A DNA stretch of 64,000 bases from Andrena cerasifolii (lineage: Eukaryota > Arthropoda > Insecta > Hymenoptera > Andrenidae), in assembly GCF_050908995.1 (NCBI RefSeq), contig NC_135124.1, positions 6,696,001 through 6,760,000 on the forward strand. Reading direction: 5' to 3'. The notes under the pieces were generated by a model. That model saw only the letters and a list, made by a program, of their open reading frames with translations. It had not been told where the DNA came from and ran no database searches. This document shows, piece by piece, positions 33,514 through 45,590 of this stretch (position 1 is its first letter; every line of letters starts with the position of its first letter). A program made the position numbers and the translations under genes.

Positions 33514-36500
33514 TTTTTAAAATAAGTACAAATATTTGTTTACTATTTTAAACTAATTTATAATAAAAACCATTAGTGATAACCATGAAACCATTTTTCG
33601 TGGATAAAATCGAAACTATAGAATGGAAAAATAATCCCTCCGTCATTCGGTAGATTTTTATATAAAAAAATAAACCCACAAAATTTTAGAAAGATCGGTG
33701 CAGTAGTTTTTCAGATATCTTGCTCACCGTTTTTAAAAAGGGTTCTTGGATGTCGTTGTATTATTATTATAAACCTAAATATTTTTCTACGAAAAATTAC
33801 CAAATGTTCTTTAAATGTTGCTCTTTTTAGTGCAAAAAGTTCAGTAAAAATATATGCTTCCGATTTAAAAAAAAAAATCACAAACATTCGCCTTTTTAAC
33901 CCCTTAAGCAACTTATATGTGCCTGTCTTCGACTTGTAAGAATCTCAAGTGGGACACTGATCTGAAGAAGAGTATAACCCTTGTAGGAAGGGGTGAAGTT
34001 TGTACTCAGGAAGATCCAAAGACATTGACCACTCTACTTCCAGTTAAAGCACAGGGAACAAGGAAAAGACATCAGCTCTGAAGTCAACAACTTATCATCA
34101 TTATTGATCATTTTGACGATAATCCATTCACCATTGTCTGCTGGAACCCGACGCCATAGGCAACGACCCAGCTCCCACAAAACATTCAACAGCGAGCCCC
34201 TCCGTCAATCTTATTTATCGACACAACTTGCCATCGATACCTCGCTAACTACAGAGCCCCATACATAATGAACCACCTCGAAAGCGACCTTCGTGGAGCC
34301 TCCGTCGATCAAACGGTTTCTCCAAGTCCGCTGAAGGGCACAGGGGCGAGCTTGACTGGCAAGAAAGGCAAGTTGCACGAGCTGCACAAAACGAGAAGGT
34401 TCCCAGCCGTGGCACGCCGAGGGTGGCGCGACCGCGGGGGTGGTAGGAAAAAGGCGCAAGAAAGGCTTGAGTAGCGTTTGTACGAGGGAATCGCGTGACT
34501 ACTCACGGATCAATAGTTTGCTCCTATACGTGTGCACAAGAGTCGGCTTGCACGAGACTTCGTTTAGGCGGCGGCGTTTGTGCCTGCGGGGGTTGCGAAG
34601 AACGAAAATCGGTGCTTACTGTTGAACCGCTTTCGAGGAACGTCGGAACAAGTGCACGGCCGTTTGTATTATTCAGCCGCCTCCATGTGTCACAACAACA
34701 AAAAAACTACGTCCACACACAACGTTCAAGCGTCACGTCGGGGGTTTAAACCACATTCGTAATAACACTAGCTTGTTGCACAGGCTCTGTCTATCGATTC
34801 CTGGTTCGTATAAGAAGAATGCCAATTATAATCTCGTATCTGACGATTCTTACGATCGGTTATACACTAGTACCATATAATATCCACGAAGTCTCGCAGA
34901 ATTTTTCACCAGGTCGATAGTTACCTCAACTTCCCCTAGAGCTTATTCGCTCGCATGTTCCTTCGAAACCACTTCAGGCATCGTTACATTTTTGCCCACT
35001 TCTCTAAAGATTAAGATACGGATAGATTGACCGGAGAAATCCATCGGGCATTTAATACCAGTAATACGGTTTTATTATGAACCCGAAGGGTACCACTCCC
35101 GCACCCGCGAACCTGTGCTCGAGGGACGCCGTAAAAATGGCAAAATCATAAACTGTTGACTCGAAGGGGGCCATTTGCAGCGCGATTCAAAGACCGGCGA
35201 GCAGGAAACGAGGGCGAAAATCATTCTCCTTGTGATTTCAACGTCTGCCGCGCGTTACACCGCGGAACAACCCTTATTACCACGTGTCGTGCGAGAGGGA
35301 GGCTCGAGCGGAAGAACCGTGGCTGGAAGGGAGACGGAAGAACGCGGTAGTAGAGCCTATCCACCGGCAGTAATGGCAGGTAGTATCGATCGTAACGAAA
35401 TGTTCCTGGAAACGTGACGAGCTTCGGGCTGCTTTTCCTCGTCCATTTATCGGCAGCGTGGCGTGCGTACGGGCTTACGAGCTTAAGAGCACCCCGCCTC
35501 ACGAAACTTGTCCTCCGCGCGAGCCCCCCTTCACCCTTTCTTTTGCTCTTCCCCGCGAATTTTATTACACACCGGCGGGAGTCGGCGAGCTTAGAATCTG
35601 CTTCGTCGAAGTGCACTGAACTTTCGCCGATGAAGACCCCTTGACGTTGGGAATTTGCTGGGGAGTGAATTTTCCTTTTAATACCGTTTAACTTTTTTCT
35701 TCGTCTTCCCTGAGATCTGAGTTACACGCATGTTACAACAGAAAGATTCTCGAAGGTGTATGCTCTTAAACATAAACACAGCAAAACTTCGCTACGCTGG
35801 AGGAAGATTAAGTTGTTCTGTTAGGGGGATATTAGACGAAGTGCATATTACGTAACCAAGGATTACATACATTTGCCGTAATACTTGTTCCAAATCACTG
35901 CTTTGCGAAGCTCGTGCATCGATTTCGAGCTATTCATTATCCCCTCAACTCGCTCGCACGAAGCTGGAAGATTTCCTTTATTCGCATCGTCATACATAGC
36001 AGCGGAGTCAGTCGATTCCTGTCGTAATGCATAAATAAATTGCCCCCGAACTCTCTCCCTTTCCCTCCCCTTCTTCCTGTCGCTTTGGCCTGCTCGTGTA
36101 TACACGAGACGCTGCTGTACGCCGTGGTACGTACAAAATGATTGATGGACTTTTTCGTCGGCGTTTTTCTCGGTAAAGGCGTATCGATTCGCCACTCATC
36201 CTTATGTATTTATTCGCCTGTGTGCTCGCGCGTGCAAAGAGCACGTATTTACATACGCGTGCCTCTTTGGCTGCGTGTACTTTGCGCAATGGCGTTAAGG
36301 AAAAATATTATTGCAATTAAGCTTAGTGGCCGCCAGGTGAAATGCAACTATTTCGATGTAAGTCCTTTGCGCTTAGCATTTCGGAGCTAAAGGTTGAAGT
36401 GTAAGGTCTATTTTTGCCTAACGCGCAGTAATTGTGACCTCTTATCGCGTTTATATTTAAAAATTCAATGCCACCCCGTATTTCCTATCGGTAAAAATAT

Positions 36501-38014
36501 GTATTCGGCTGATTTAGATCGGATTTATAAGAGGCTGTTTCTAAATATCTTCTAGAATCTATGACTACTTGGTTTTTAAAATGTAGAAAATTTAAAAGCG
36601 AGCGATGGTAGGTGAGTTTGCTTGAAATCGCGCGGCTGATGGAACGTTAAAAGGTTCCATCGAGTGCAGATTTTGGTTGAATACATTTTGAGATACATGG
36701 TTGGTGGGATCTTGATAGATTCGCAAGCAAAATATTCTGAAATTGAGTTTCAACAACCGCCAGTATCCATTCTTAATGGACAAATAGAAGCGAGAGGATC
36801 GCAGTTGCTAATGGAAACATTCGCCATATCAATCCCTTTTACCTTTCTCAATCATTCAGTCATTTAAGAAATGTGACATTTCAATCATCGTGTACCCGCA
36901 CGTCAACACTCTTCTCGCCACTCTGGTGTCATCTGCCAAGTAATTTTCCTTCACATCTAACAAAAAAACTCCAATGCTAACGCGTCGAGTGACAACCACG
37001 ACTCGCCGAACAGTTCGACGGAATCAATTTACCTTTACATCCCAGAATCTCTTCATCTCGCCTCGGAAACCTTGTCCCAGTGGAACCATTTAAACGCCGA
37101 TGGATCACACACTACACGAAGCAGTTTGCTATTCCAAATAAATCTCGACAATTACACCACTAAGGAAAGAAGAATGAGGCAAGCCGTTTTACGCTGGGAA
37201 CTAGAACGAACGCATTAATAAATTCCATCCGACCTTGCTCCCTAATATGGATCTCCTTGCGTCTCGAGACGTATCCAGGTGTCATTTACCAGATCTGGGT
37301 AGATCCTGACGGGTGATTAGAGAGGAAGATAAGAGCTGGAACAGAGGAAAGTCCTTGTTCGCGCCGGATGCCTTTGCGACCGAGGTTCTGACCCGCGGGT
37401 CGATCCGGTTTGATCAGACGCGCTCCGGAGACCTGTGCTCTTTTGCTCCGGATTACTCTGTACCCACGGAAATCTGAAAACTCAGGATTATCCCTGCCGC
37501 GTGGGCTCTTCAACTCGTTTCGTTAAATCCGGTCGCTGGAGCTCGTTCCCCCGCGGTCACGGAACTCGTGAAATTTTTCTTTCGTACCGGGCTACGCGTC
37601 GAGCTTCAGAGGTTTCCATTGAAAGGATGCACAGCTCTGCAGTTGTGATATTAAGCCACGTTCCCACGTGTGCAATATGGAACAGGAGACACTTGAAACG
37701 CCTCTTTGGCGAGTGTCGAGGGAAAATAAGTTAACTGGAACAACAAGTTATTTTGCTTTTAGTATTTTACCTGGGAAATAATCTACGTGGCTGCTTCAAG
37801 TGTTTCCTTTAACGGTGTAGAAGCACACATAGAAGAATTGGTCACCGATAGACGAATACTATATTACTAGAATTCATTTTTCACGCGGGTACAAGATACT
37901 CTAAGACAACAAAAAAGGCATAATTAAATATTGTCAAGCATATGGGGATAATGAAGCGAAACATAAATCTGTGTTACGTAACACCTCATACATTTGAAAC
38001 ATTATAAGATACAG
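33514..38014. other. Long non-coding stretch with GC-rich patches
   Basis: CpG-rich blocks at about 34270-34740, 35100-35640 and 37330-37730 carry overlapping frames up to 131 codons on both strands, none recognisable. The parts between are AT-rich. No splice-supported exon, tRNA or repeat was found. Confidence 0.45.
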
Positions 38015-38143
38015 TACACTGCGTTCCATATTAGAGTAAACCGGCAGGGAAAGTGCGACGAACAATCGCGTGTGTCAGATCCGTGGGAAATCGGTCGCAA
38101 ATCGGTAGGGGCGTTGGTACGCTCTTATATGGAACGCAGTGTA
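38015..38143. mobile_element. Complete mariner-type MITE, 125 bp
   Basis: Inverted ends CACTGCGTTCCATATTAGAG and CTCTTATATGGAACGCAGTG (two mismatches) are flanked by TA (38015-38016, 38142-38143). The interior matches the truncated copy at 15308-15420 but lacks about 40 bases of it. This is one of the smallest elements in the window. Confidence 0.9.
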
Positions 38144-38169
38144 GTTTTGTGAATTCTGAGAGGTGTAGC

Positions 38170-38888
38170 TTAAAGGGGAATCCTATTTTATGAGCTAAAA
38201 ACATAGCAAAATTTAGGATTTTTTTTTTAAGAAACTAGTACTTCGGTTCATCTGAAATTTGGACCATGTTTTTATGCATCCTTGAAGAAGTTACAGTTAT
38301 TTTTTTATTAATTTTTAATAATAAATATAGGAGTTATGCGTCACGCCGCCCAAAACTCGTCGCCCGCTGGTGTGCATGATATTTACCTTCCAGGTGATCT
38401 GAAACAGAAAAATGAAACGGCGTTTTACTTTGTACATATGTAGCTTGAATTTGATGAACCAGAATACCGCTAAGGTCTATACTTCTTTTGTTACATAAGA
38501 AAATTGGCGCAAAATTGGATTGCAAAAATTAAAGGTGCAGACCTTTCAGTTTGAAAACTCTCCACACTGCTCAATAATTTTTTTTTGATTTTTGCTGTTC
38601 CATCAATTTCAAGCTACATACGTATAAAATAAAACGCCGTTTCATTTTTCTATTTTAGATGACCTGACAGATAAATATCGTGCACACCAACGGCCGGCGA
38701 ATTTCGCGCGGGGTTCTGCATAACTACGATATTTATGGTTAAAAATTAATAAAAAAAAAACTGCAGCTTCCTCGAAGATGCATCAAAACGTGATCCAAAT
38801 TTCAGATGAATCGGATCGCTGGTTTCTTAAAAGAAAAATCCCAAATTTTGCTATGCTTTTACTCCAAAGAATAGGATTCCTCCCTTAA
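38170..38888. mobile_element. TTAA-flanked foldback element 4, 719 bp
   Basis: TTAA flanks both ends (38170-38173, 38885-38888). Inverted arms of about 290 bases each (38170 to about 38463; about 38595-38888) share blocks such as AAAAATGAAACGGCGTTTTA, ATGTAGCTTGAA, TTGGTGTGCA-type and AGTTATGC words. The loop is about 130 bases. Arms have diverged by substitutions and small indels. No frame. It has the same architecture as the element at 44881. Confidence 0.85.
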
Positions 38889-40009
38889 TTAGGACAGCCG
38901 TGCGTAGACTTTTCTACCCAACACGTTCACTCGTCGAAAAAACATAGATCGACGAATAATAGTTGGTTCCCCGTGCTCGTCTATCATTTGTTATCCAAAT
39001 TAAATCCCGCCTGTTCGGTTGGCCAGCGCAGGCGGTAGAAACGGCCGCAACGAAAGCAGGCGCGAGCACGCGGATGAAAAAGAGAGGACAGGGGCGAATA
39101 AACCGGAAGTACGGCCGCGTGGTCGCGCAGTTCATTCAGACTCCGCTTCCAGGTTCCAGCTTGCGTTGTCCTTCTCTCGTTTTCTTTTTCCCCGGTGTTC
39201 CGTCGCTCGAACAATAGAGCCACGATGCCGCAATACACGCCAGAGGGTGATTAATAATTCCAGGAGCAAGCTGAGGCACGAAATCCGAAACATTTCCAGC
39301 GAGCGCGATCGCGGTTGCACGAAACGCGTGCCCCTCCGAGGAACTCCTCTTGCGTGCAATTGACGACATTGCAATTAAATAATTACCCGCTGCGTTACGT
39401 TATTTCGCGCATCGATCGATCAAAGCTCCTTCAATATCACAGATCGATCTTTGGAACAAACGAGGGTTTCCGACTTAAACGCTGAAGCGCTTGGTGACGT
39501 TAATTTTCCACGATATAAAAATCAATTTATAAATTTCGATCAACATCTTCGACAACAGTGAACCAAAAAGTTGCAGTGTATAATATTCTTATGCACAAAT
39601 GTATATGCGGTTGTAGAAGCGTTAGTGTTACTAGAGGATCGTGGGAAAATGTGGAATTGGGCGAAATTATGCAGAAAGCTACCAACCCTCAATGATCTGA
39701 ACTTGAGTATTACTTTGAAGATTTTAATTAATAAAGAAAAGCAGCTTTAATTCTGTTGGGTATATTTTATTTCTTGTTGTTGGTTTGCAATGCGTTTTAA
39801 TGGGCTATTTAATAGTAAGTAGTGTGGTTAATATTATTCTAAATATTCTGTAGCTTTTGTTTTTAAAGCCTAAAATAGAACTATGGCTCGGTAGTTTTAA
39901 TAATTACATAATGGAAGAGTTGTTCTATGGGTTGATCGTTTTTTTTTCTCTAAAATATAGATCACGAAATTATAGGCTCCGTACTGTATTTAACTAATTT
40001 TTTGACAGT
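38889..40009. other. Non-coding stretch, CpG-rich at 38930-39380
   Basis: The CpG-rich block is open in five overlapping frames on both strands (up to 114 codons) with no recognisable product. Downstream is AT-rich and holds dispersed repeat copy 2. Confidence 0.45.
39653..39701 (-). repeat. Dispersed repeat, copy 2
   Basis: Minus-strand copy of the repeat at 2963-3011 (core TTGGTAGCTTTCTGCATAA identical, a few differences outside). Together with copy 3 at 40010 it forms an inverted pair about 300 bases apart, which may mark the two ends of one old element. Confidence 0.6.
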
Positions 40010-40047
40010 TTGAGGGTTGATTGGCTTCTGCAGAACTTAGCTGAATT
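40010..40047 (+). repeat. Dispersed repeat, copy 3
   Basis: TTGAGGGTTG and CTTCTGCAGAACTTAGC align to copy 2 with several mismatches and a two-base shift. This is the most diverged copy. Confidence 0.4.
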
Positions 40048-42392
40048 GAAATTCTTTGTCTCAAAGGGTGCCACTTTGCCAAGCTTCTAGGCGCCTTGTA
40101 CCTTTTAAACCAGCAGGGCCAGGGTCAAGGGTAAACAATAACAACGACGATTATTTTTAATTGCACGAGGCTGCGGCGGAATACGTTTCACGAATGGACA
40201 TTTCGAGCAGTCGGTCACGCCTCAGACAGACAGACAGAATCGTAAATTTACGGTTGGTGTGCCACGAGACGGAAGCAGGGGAGCATCAGGTGCAAGCGGA
40301 ATTATGGACCCACCTGCCTTTGTACGCTCGGTCCCCTGTGTTATTTCTATTCCGATCCTAGTTTCGTACCTGCCCGTAGACGTTCTCGAAAGTTTACACG
40401 TCGCTGCCTAAATAGTGAAATATTTTCTACATGGTATCGTTATGTGGAGGAACGTGAAATAAAATTTAGTATAAACAAGTGACACAAAAATATAGAACAA
40501 TTGTAGAGTGTGTTATTATTGGAATACCTCCAAGAAATCGTTATAAACAATGATTAGTTGAAACTTTAAAGAAGACAGTGGAAATTTATAGCTAAGCAGC
40601 AAGAAGTATTTGCGATTTAATGGTTTATATTCATTACTGTCTTTTTTCTGAGTAAAATAATTATTATTGACCTCTTTGACAATAATTGATCAATACTTTT
40701 AAGGATACTTTTACAATGCACAGTGATTATGATGAAAGCTTGGGCCACTTATTTTAATTCTACTTTATGAAACGTTTCTGGGAACTGTAACTATAAATAA
40801 AATATTTCCAGAATATTTCTTGTGGATATACAGGACACTTCTAGCCTTTTCCATAAATCCCAGATATTGCGTGAGAAATATCTTTCTCTTGTCGAGTACG
40901 TACCTCGAATCTCGCTAAAGATCAAGCAAATAACGAATACTAAATTTGTTCCCGTCGTGGAAATATTATTCCACAGATGCACGATTAAAGAAATAATTTT
41001 TACTACAGGGACTGCACAGCTGTTAATAAAGAAAATATTAATCCGCCTTGCGGGCGTTTTATCGTAGCCTGATTTTCACGCAAGGATGGATCGTTGAATC
41101 ACTTCAAGTGTATAATTTCCACCTTGTTAAATCTGTTTGAAAATTTTTAACAAATTTCCACTGTTTCATTCATATTTTCTACATATTTTCCTATTAACAA
41201 AGTCGTACATTATTAATTGCACTTCTCCCTTAAATCTTCACCACGAGGCATGCCAATATTAACATAATAAGATTCACTTTCAATTCAGACTAAATTCTGA
41301 ATTTCATTTCTTGAGGAACACCATCACTCCATCAGAGAATGAAAATTTCCCACTCAAAAGTAAGCTTCTTCAGCGACAAACAGACACTTTCCAATATACA
41401 CATTAGCTGCCAATCAATCGATCTAAAAAAAAAAACACAACCGCAAAAGGGTGGGTCGAAACTCGTCCACACAAGCTACAGCGTATTTCTATCTCTCGCT
41501 TTATCTGGGCACGAAACGGTGTACGTAGGAAATCGCGTTCGTGCGTCGCGTGTTTATTTCCAGGATTATACTGTTCACATAATAATATGACGTGTGCCAT
41601 TAACAGCGTAAGCTCGCAAACTTTACGCTGAAAATCCCACGCCTCGAGTAACTTTCATCCCCTTAAACGGAGAAAGATTTTACAATTCGAAACTGGCGCC
41701 CAAGCCGGCTCGAGTCGCCCATAAAATTCCCTCAGGATCTCCTAAGAAAAGTCACAGAAAAAAGAAAAAACAGAGAACCATATTTTCTTTCGCACAGCAC
41801 GCGTTGCAGAGACCCTCCAGCGCGGTTTTCCCTTGATTGATCTCCCAACTCGTGCACCAGATAAACGTTCCCGGAACCCTTTCCACCAGTCGCTATCAGA
41901 TCCTGAACGAAACGTGATAAATTGCCAGGCGAGAGGACGGGGGAACAGAGGGAATAATCATAATTCAGCCGCGGCCGTGTCGCGGTTATCAAAAAGTCGC
42001 GCGCACCAGCAGATAGAGCAGCCTCGTCGCGTGTCTCTGCACGTGGGAGGAGGTTAAGGACAGTCACGCGGGACACGGAACAGTTAAAAATATCGCTGGA
42101 CGCGGCAGACGATCGATCCGAGGACGAGGAACGCGCTGGTACTTGGAATATGGTTGGCTCGGCGAACCTTTGGATTTTAGCTACTCTTTCGCGATCAGGG
42201 CGTCGAATGCCACGTAGGCTCGTGACATTAGGGGAAAGGTGGTGTACTATATGCGGAAGCTGGAGTTTCATGAAGGGCGAGGCTAGTGGTGGGTTGATTA
42301 TTCAAGTCTCGGAGGAAAAAGTGAGGATGGAATTATCAACAGTACAAAATCGAAATTTCCTGTAATTTATTCCTTCTTATTTTCCTTGACGT
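40048..42392. other. Non-coding stretch with one open CpG-rich block
   Basis: A CAGA microsatellite lies near 40224. At 41732-42271 the minus strand has a 179-codon frame in a CpG-rich block. It is serine/arginine-rich in places and matches no family I know, with no clear splice context. It could be a chance frame or part of an unrecognised exon. Confidence 0.4.
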
Positions 42393-42734
42393 GCAAGTCA
42401 TTGGCCCACTTTTGCACGATTCTAGAGTAGAGCTGTGATTATTCAAATACTCGAATAATTCGAATAATTTCGGATATTCGGATATTCGAATTCTCTGGTA
42501 TTCAAATATTCGGATATTCGAATTCTCTGGTATTCGAATATTCGGATATTCGAATTCTCTGGTATTCGAATATCCGAATATGCGAATTCTGTGGTATTCG
42601 AATATCCGAATATGCGAATATTTGAATACCAGAGAATTCGAATATCCGAATATCCGAAATTATTCGAATTATTCGAGTATTTGAATAATCACAGCTCTAC
42701 TCTGGAATCGTGCAAAAGTGGGCCAATGACTTGC
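42393..42734. repeat. Almost perfect palindrome with 120-bp arms
   Basis: Left arm 42393-42512 and right arm 42615-42734 are inverted copies with one mismatch in 120 bases (T against C within CGATTCTAGAG). The loop region (42488-42615) is four tandem 32-bp units built on GAATTCTCTGGTATTCGAAT. The outer 36 or so bases of each arm (GCAAGTCATTGGCCCAC onward) look like ordinary flanking DNA. The transposon-like end TAGAGCTGTGATTATTC begins inside. Confidence 0.9.
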
Positions 42735-42793
42735 AATGAATATCCGAATATTCGAATACTTAGATTAGTTGATTATTCGTTACAGCCCTATCC
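42429..42793. mobile_element. ATTCG-rich hAT-like element containing the palindrome
   Basis: The left end TAGAGCTGTGATTATTCAA and the right end GATTATTCGTTACAGCCCTA (near 42770-42789) are inverted relatives. After the palindrome the sequence returns to GAATATCCGAATATTCGAAT before reaching this right end. Flanks TCTAGAG and TCCAGAG match at six of seven bases and could be a decayed target duplication. hAT membership is suggested by the TAGGGCTGT-type end only. Confidence 0.5.
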
Positions 42794-44880
42794 AGAGCTT
42801 CTAGATCTAAAGCATTCATTTTCCATATCTTCTACTTCGATAACCTACAATTATGAGATCTTAGAAATCAGGTTTCTTAAATCACCTTGACTCCTCCATC
42901 ATTTCGAAGTTGCACGCTCTAAGTCCTGCCGCAGGATAAAGTGGATGAAACGTTGCGATATTCAGAAAAGTACACCATAATACGTGGATATTAATTTTCA
43001 ATGGGATAATGTTTACACAGAAAAGCCTTCAACACACAGGAATCCTAAACACGTATGCTCTGGACAGAACGCCAAAGAGCAGTCAGATCGCTGTCTCACA
43101 GGCACCAGCTGGTGTCCCTCCTCGTTTCTCTCGAGTCTTTTTCATTTCTCGAACGAATTCATACGGGCCCTTCATTCACTATACGCAGAGAGACCGCACG
43201 AAAGAGAATTCCACAATGGCGACCCACAATCCGGTTGGATGTCTGAATAAAACAGCTCCTCCCTGACCGTCTGCACCTCCTGTCGCGTTCACCTGCTGAC
43301 GAGTATGACTTCGCAGAGCAGAAGTCACACGACACATCGTACTTTCGAGTATCGAAGCGAATTCAGGTAATACCGAGACGGCAATGCGGGTCATTCCGAA
43401 TTCTCGTTCGGCTTAATTCTTTCATGGTGACCCTGCGCTGCCCATGGATGTTGCATGCCGTTGCAGTTTCTGTGAGTTGGAATGGTACTGCTGCTCACGT
43501 GGGTCACTCTGTACGTGGCAAAGAGGCGAATAGTCAGAAATAAGGAAAAGTGGTGAAGAGAAGTGGAGAAGAAATTTTTTTATGGGAGACTTCATTGCTA
43601 AAAACTTTCAATACCAATTCCTGGTTCCAGGGTGGAGGGTGCATCAGACTCATGCGCACCTGATTTAAGCTTTGTGACTTAAATGAAATTATAAAATTGA
43701 GTAAAGAATTACTTTAGGGCAGATAATTTAGGAATCATCTGTTTACTAAAATGTATATAATCATGTTTGGCAATGATGAAGATGTACTTAGATATTGCAT
43801 CATTTTCGAGTTTACCATCGTCAAAATCTTAGATGGGAAACGTGTGGGGTCGCTCCCATTCATAGGAATGCAAAGTATTTGAGGAACGTCATAGACAGCA
43901 CCTCGAGCGCTTCATTATTCCATATGCAACGAGGCAGAGGGGTCGGAACAGAATAGGCTATTACTTAGTAGTTAAAGGGTTGAAACATGATCATTGATAA
44001 TAATATACCATTACAACTGCGACGCAGCCCTTCAGCGTTTCTCGGAAAAACAAAAGAATTCTGCTTCCCCCTAATATGTTCTTTAATTTCCTGCGTCATT
44101 TGCTTAATACCATCCTTCTTCGTTTACGTTTGCATGTGTATAAAACATAAGACATACTTTCTTCTTCGCGAAAACGTGATCGTAGGATCAACGAAACAAG
44201 TCTACCGACAATAAAAACAATCCTCCATTGCGTGACGTTCGTGAGCCATTACGATATGACGGTGGTCTGAAATTTGCGTATTACGTGCGATCGTATTGCG
44301 CGAAATTACGGTACACGAAATGATCGAACCGCGAAAGAGCGCGGGGCCACCGTTTCCGTCGATTCGGTTAAGCTTTTCGCCCTTTCTATCGCGCGAACAC
44401 ATCGCCAGGAATAATGCTGTTACAACTTCATATCGAACCGTAGCACAAAGGTGTGTTGATTTTAGATTGCGAAAATGATTTAGATTATATTAAGTGGCGG
44501 CTTCGAATAATTAACGGTTTTGAATAATAATTCTTTAAGATACTAGATAAAGGGCGTGCGCTAGCGCGTTTCCATCCAATCTTAATTTGCCCCTCTTTAC
44601 AGAATAGATGCGTATCAGCGTCCATGGGAAATGAAAGACGTGGACAATACACGGAGAAACCTCACTCGCGCTAAATATCTTTCTCTAAGTAACTCCACAA
44701 TCTTCAAAATCATTTAAATAATCCCACAATTAATCGACGTTATATTTCTGAAAGCAATCCACCTTAGCTCACGTAGTCTGGCGTCCGATCCTCCATAATA
44801 CGCGAACCTATTAACCATAGGAAACAAGTTAATTAAGGGAAAATAGGTAAAACTAATCAACTCGTCTCGGAAGTTATCAA
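42794..44880. other. Non-coding stretch
   Basis: Three overlapping plus-strand frames and one minus-strand frame at 42984-43394 are chance-like. No repeat or gene was recognised up to the foldback element at 44881. Confidence 0.45.
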
Positions 44881-45590
44881 TTAAGGGGAAACACCACTGT
44901 GACGGCCGGAAAAGTAAGCCATTTTTAAGAATTTTTTTCAGGAATAATTTACAGTTTTCATAGAAAAATTTTATTACCTACTTTTAGTACGTTGTCTTAA
45001 GAGACTATACAAAAAAATACATAGGAAAACATCCATAAATTATAATATATTAATTAATCTTCTACGCCTCCCCACGCGAGCTGGTCGAAGGTGTAACTAT
45101 GCAACAGCAGGTCTGAAATCAAATTTGTTTTTTTTTTTATAAACTATATGGGTGTAGTTTCCGTTGTACGTACCGATTTCTTAAACAAATTATTTTTGTA
45201 AAAATGGTGCGCTTTAGAAGAAAAGTTTCGAAAATCCGCGAATAAGATGGACAGTTTTTCGAGTGTATTTAAAAAAACTTGCTCTCAATCAAAGAATCCA
45301 TACGTACAACGAGAACTCACTCATATAGTTTATAAAAAAAAAATGAAATTTGATTTCGGACCTGCTGATCCATAGTTACACCTTAGATCAGCTCGCGTGG
45401 GGGGTCTAGAAGATTAATTAATATATTAAAATTTATGGATGTTTATCTATTTTTTTTTTATATAGTCTCTTAAGACAGTGTACTAAAGGTAGGTAATAAA
45501 ATTTTTCTATGAAAACTGTACATTATTCCTGAAAAAAAATCTTAAAAAATGGCTTACTTTTCCGGCCGTCACAGCGGTGTTCCCCCTTCA
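44881..45590. mobile_element. TTAA-type foldback element 5, 710 bp
   Basis: Starts TTAA then GGGGAAACACC; ends GGTGTTCCCCC then TTCA (45587-45590, one base from TTAA). Inverted arms of about 295 bases (44881 to about 45178; about 45293-45590) share GACGGCCGGAAAAGTAAGCC, AGACTATA, CATCCATAAATT, AGATTAATTAATATATT and CGTTGTACGTA. The loop is about 115 bases. No coding potential. Arms remain highly similar, so the element is younger than those at 5828 and 9714. Confidence 0.88.
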
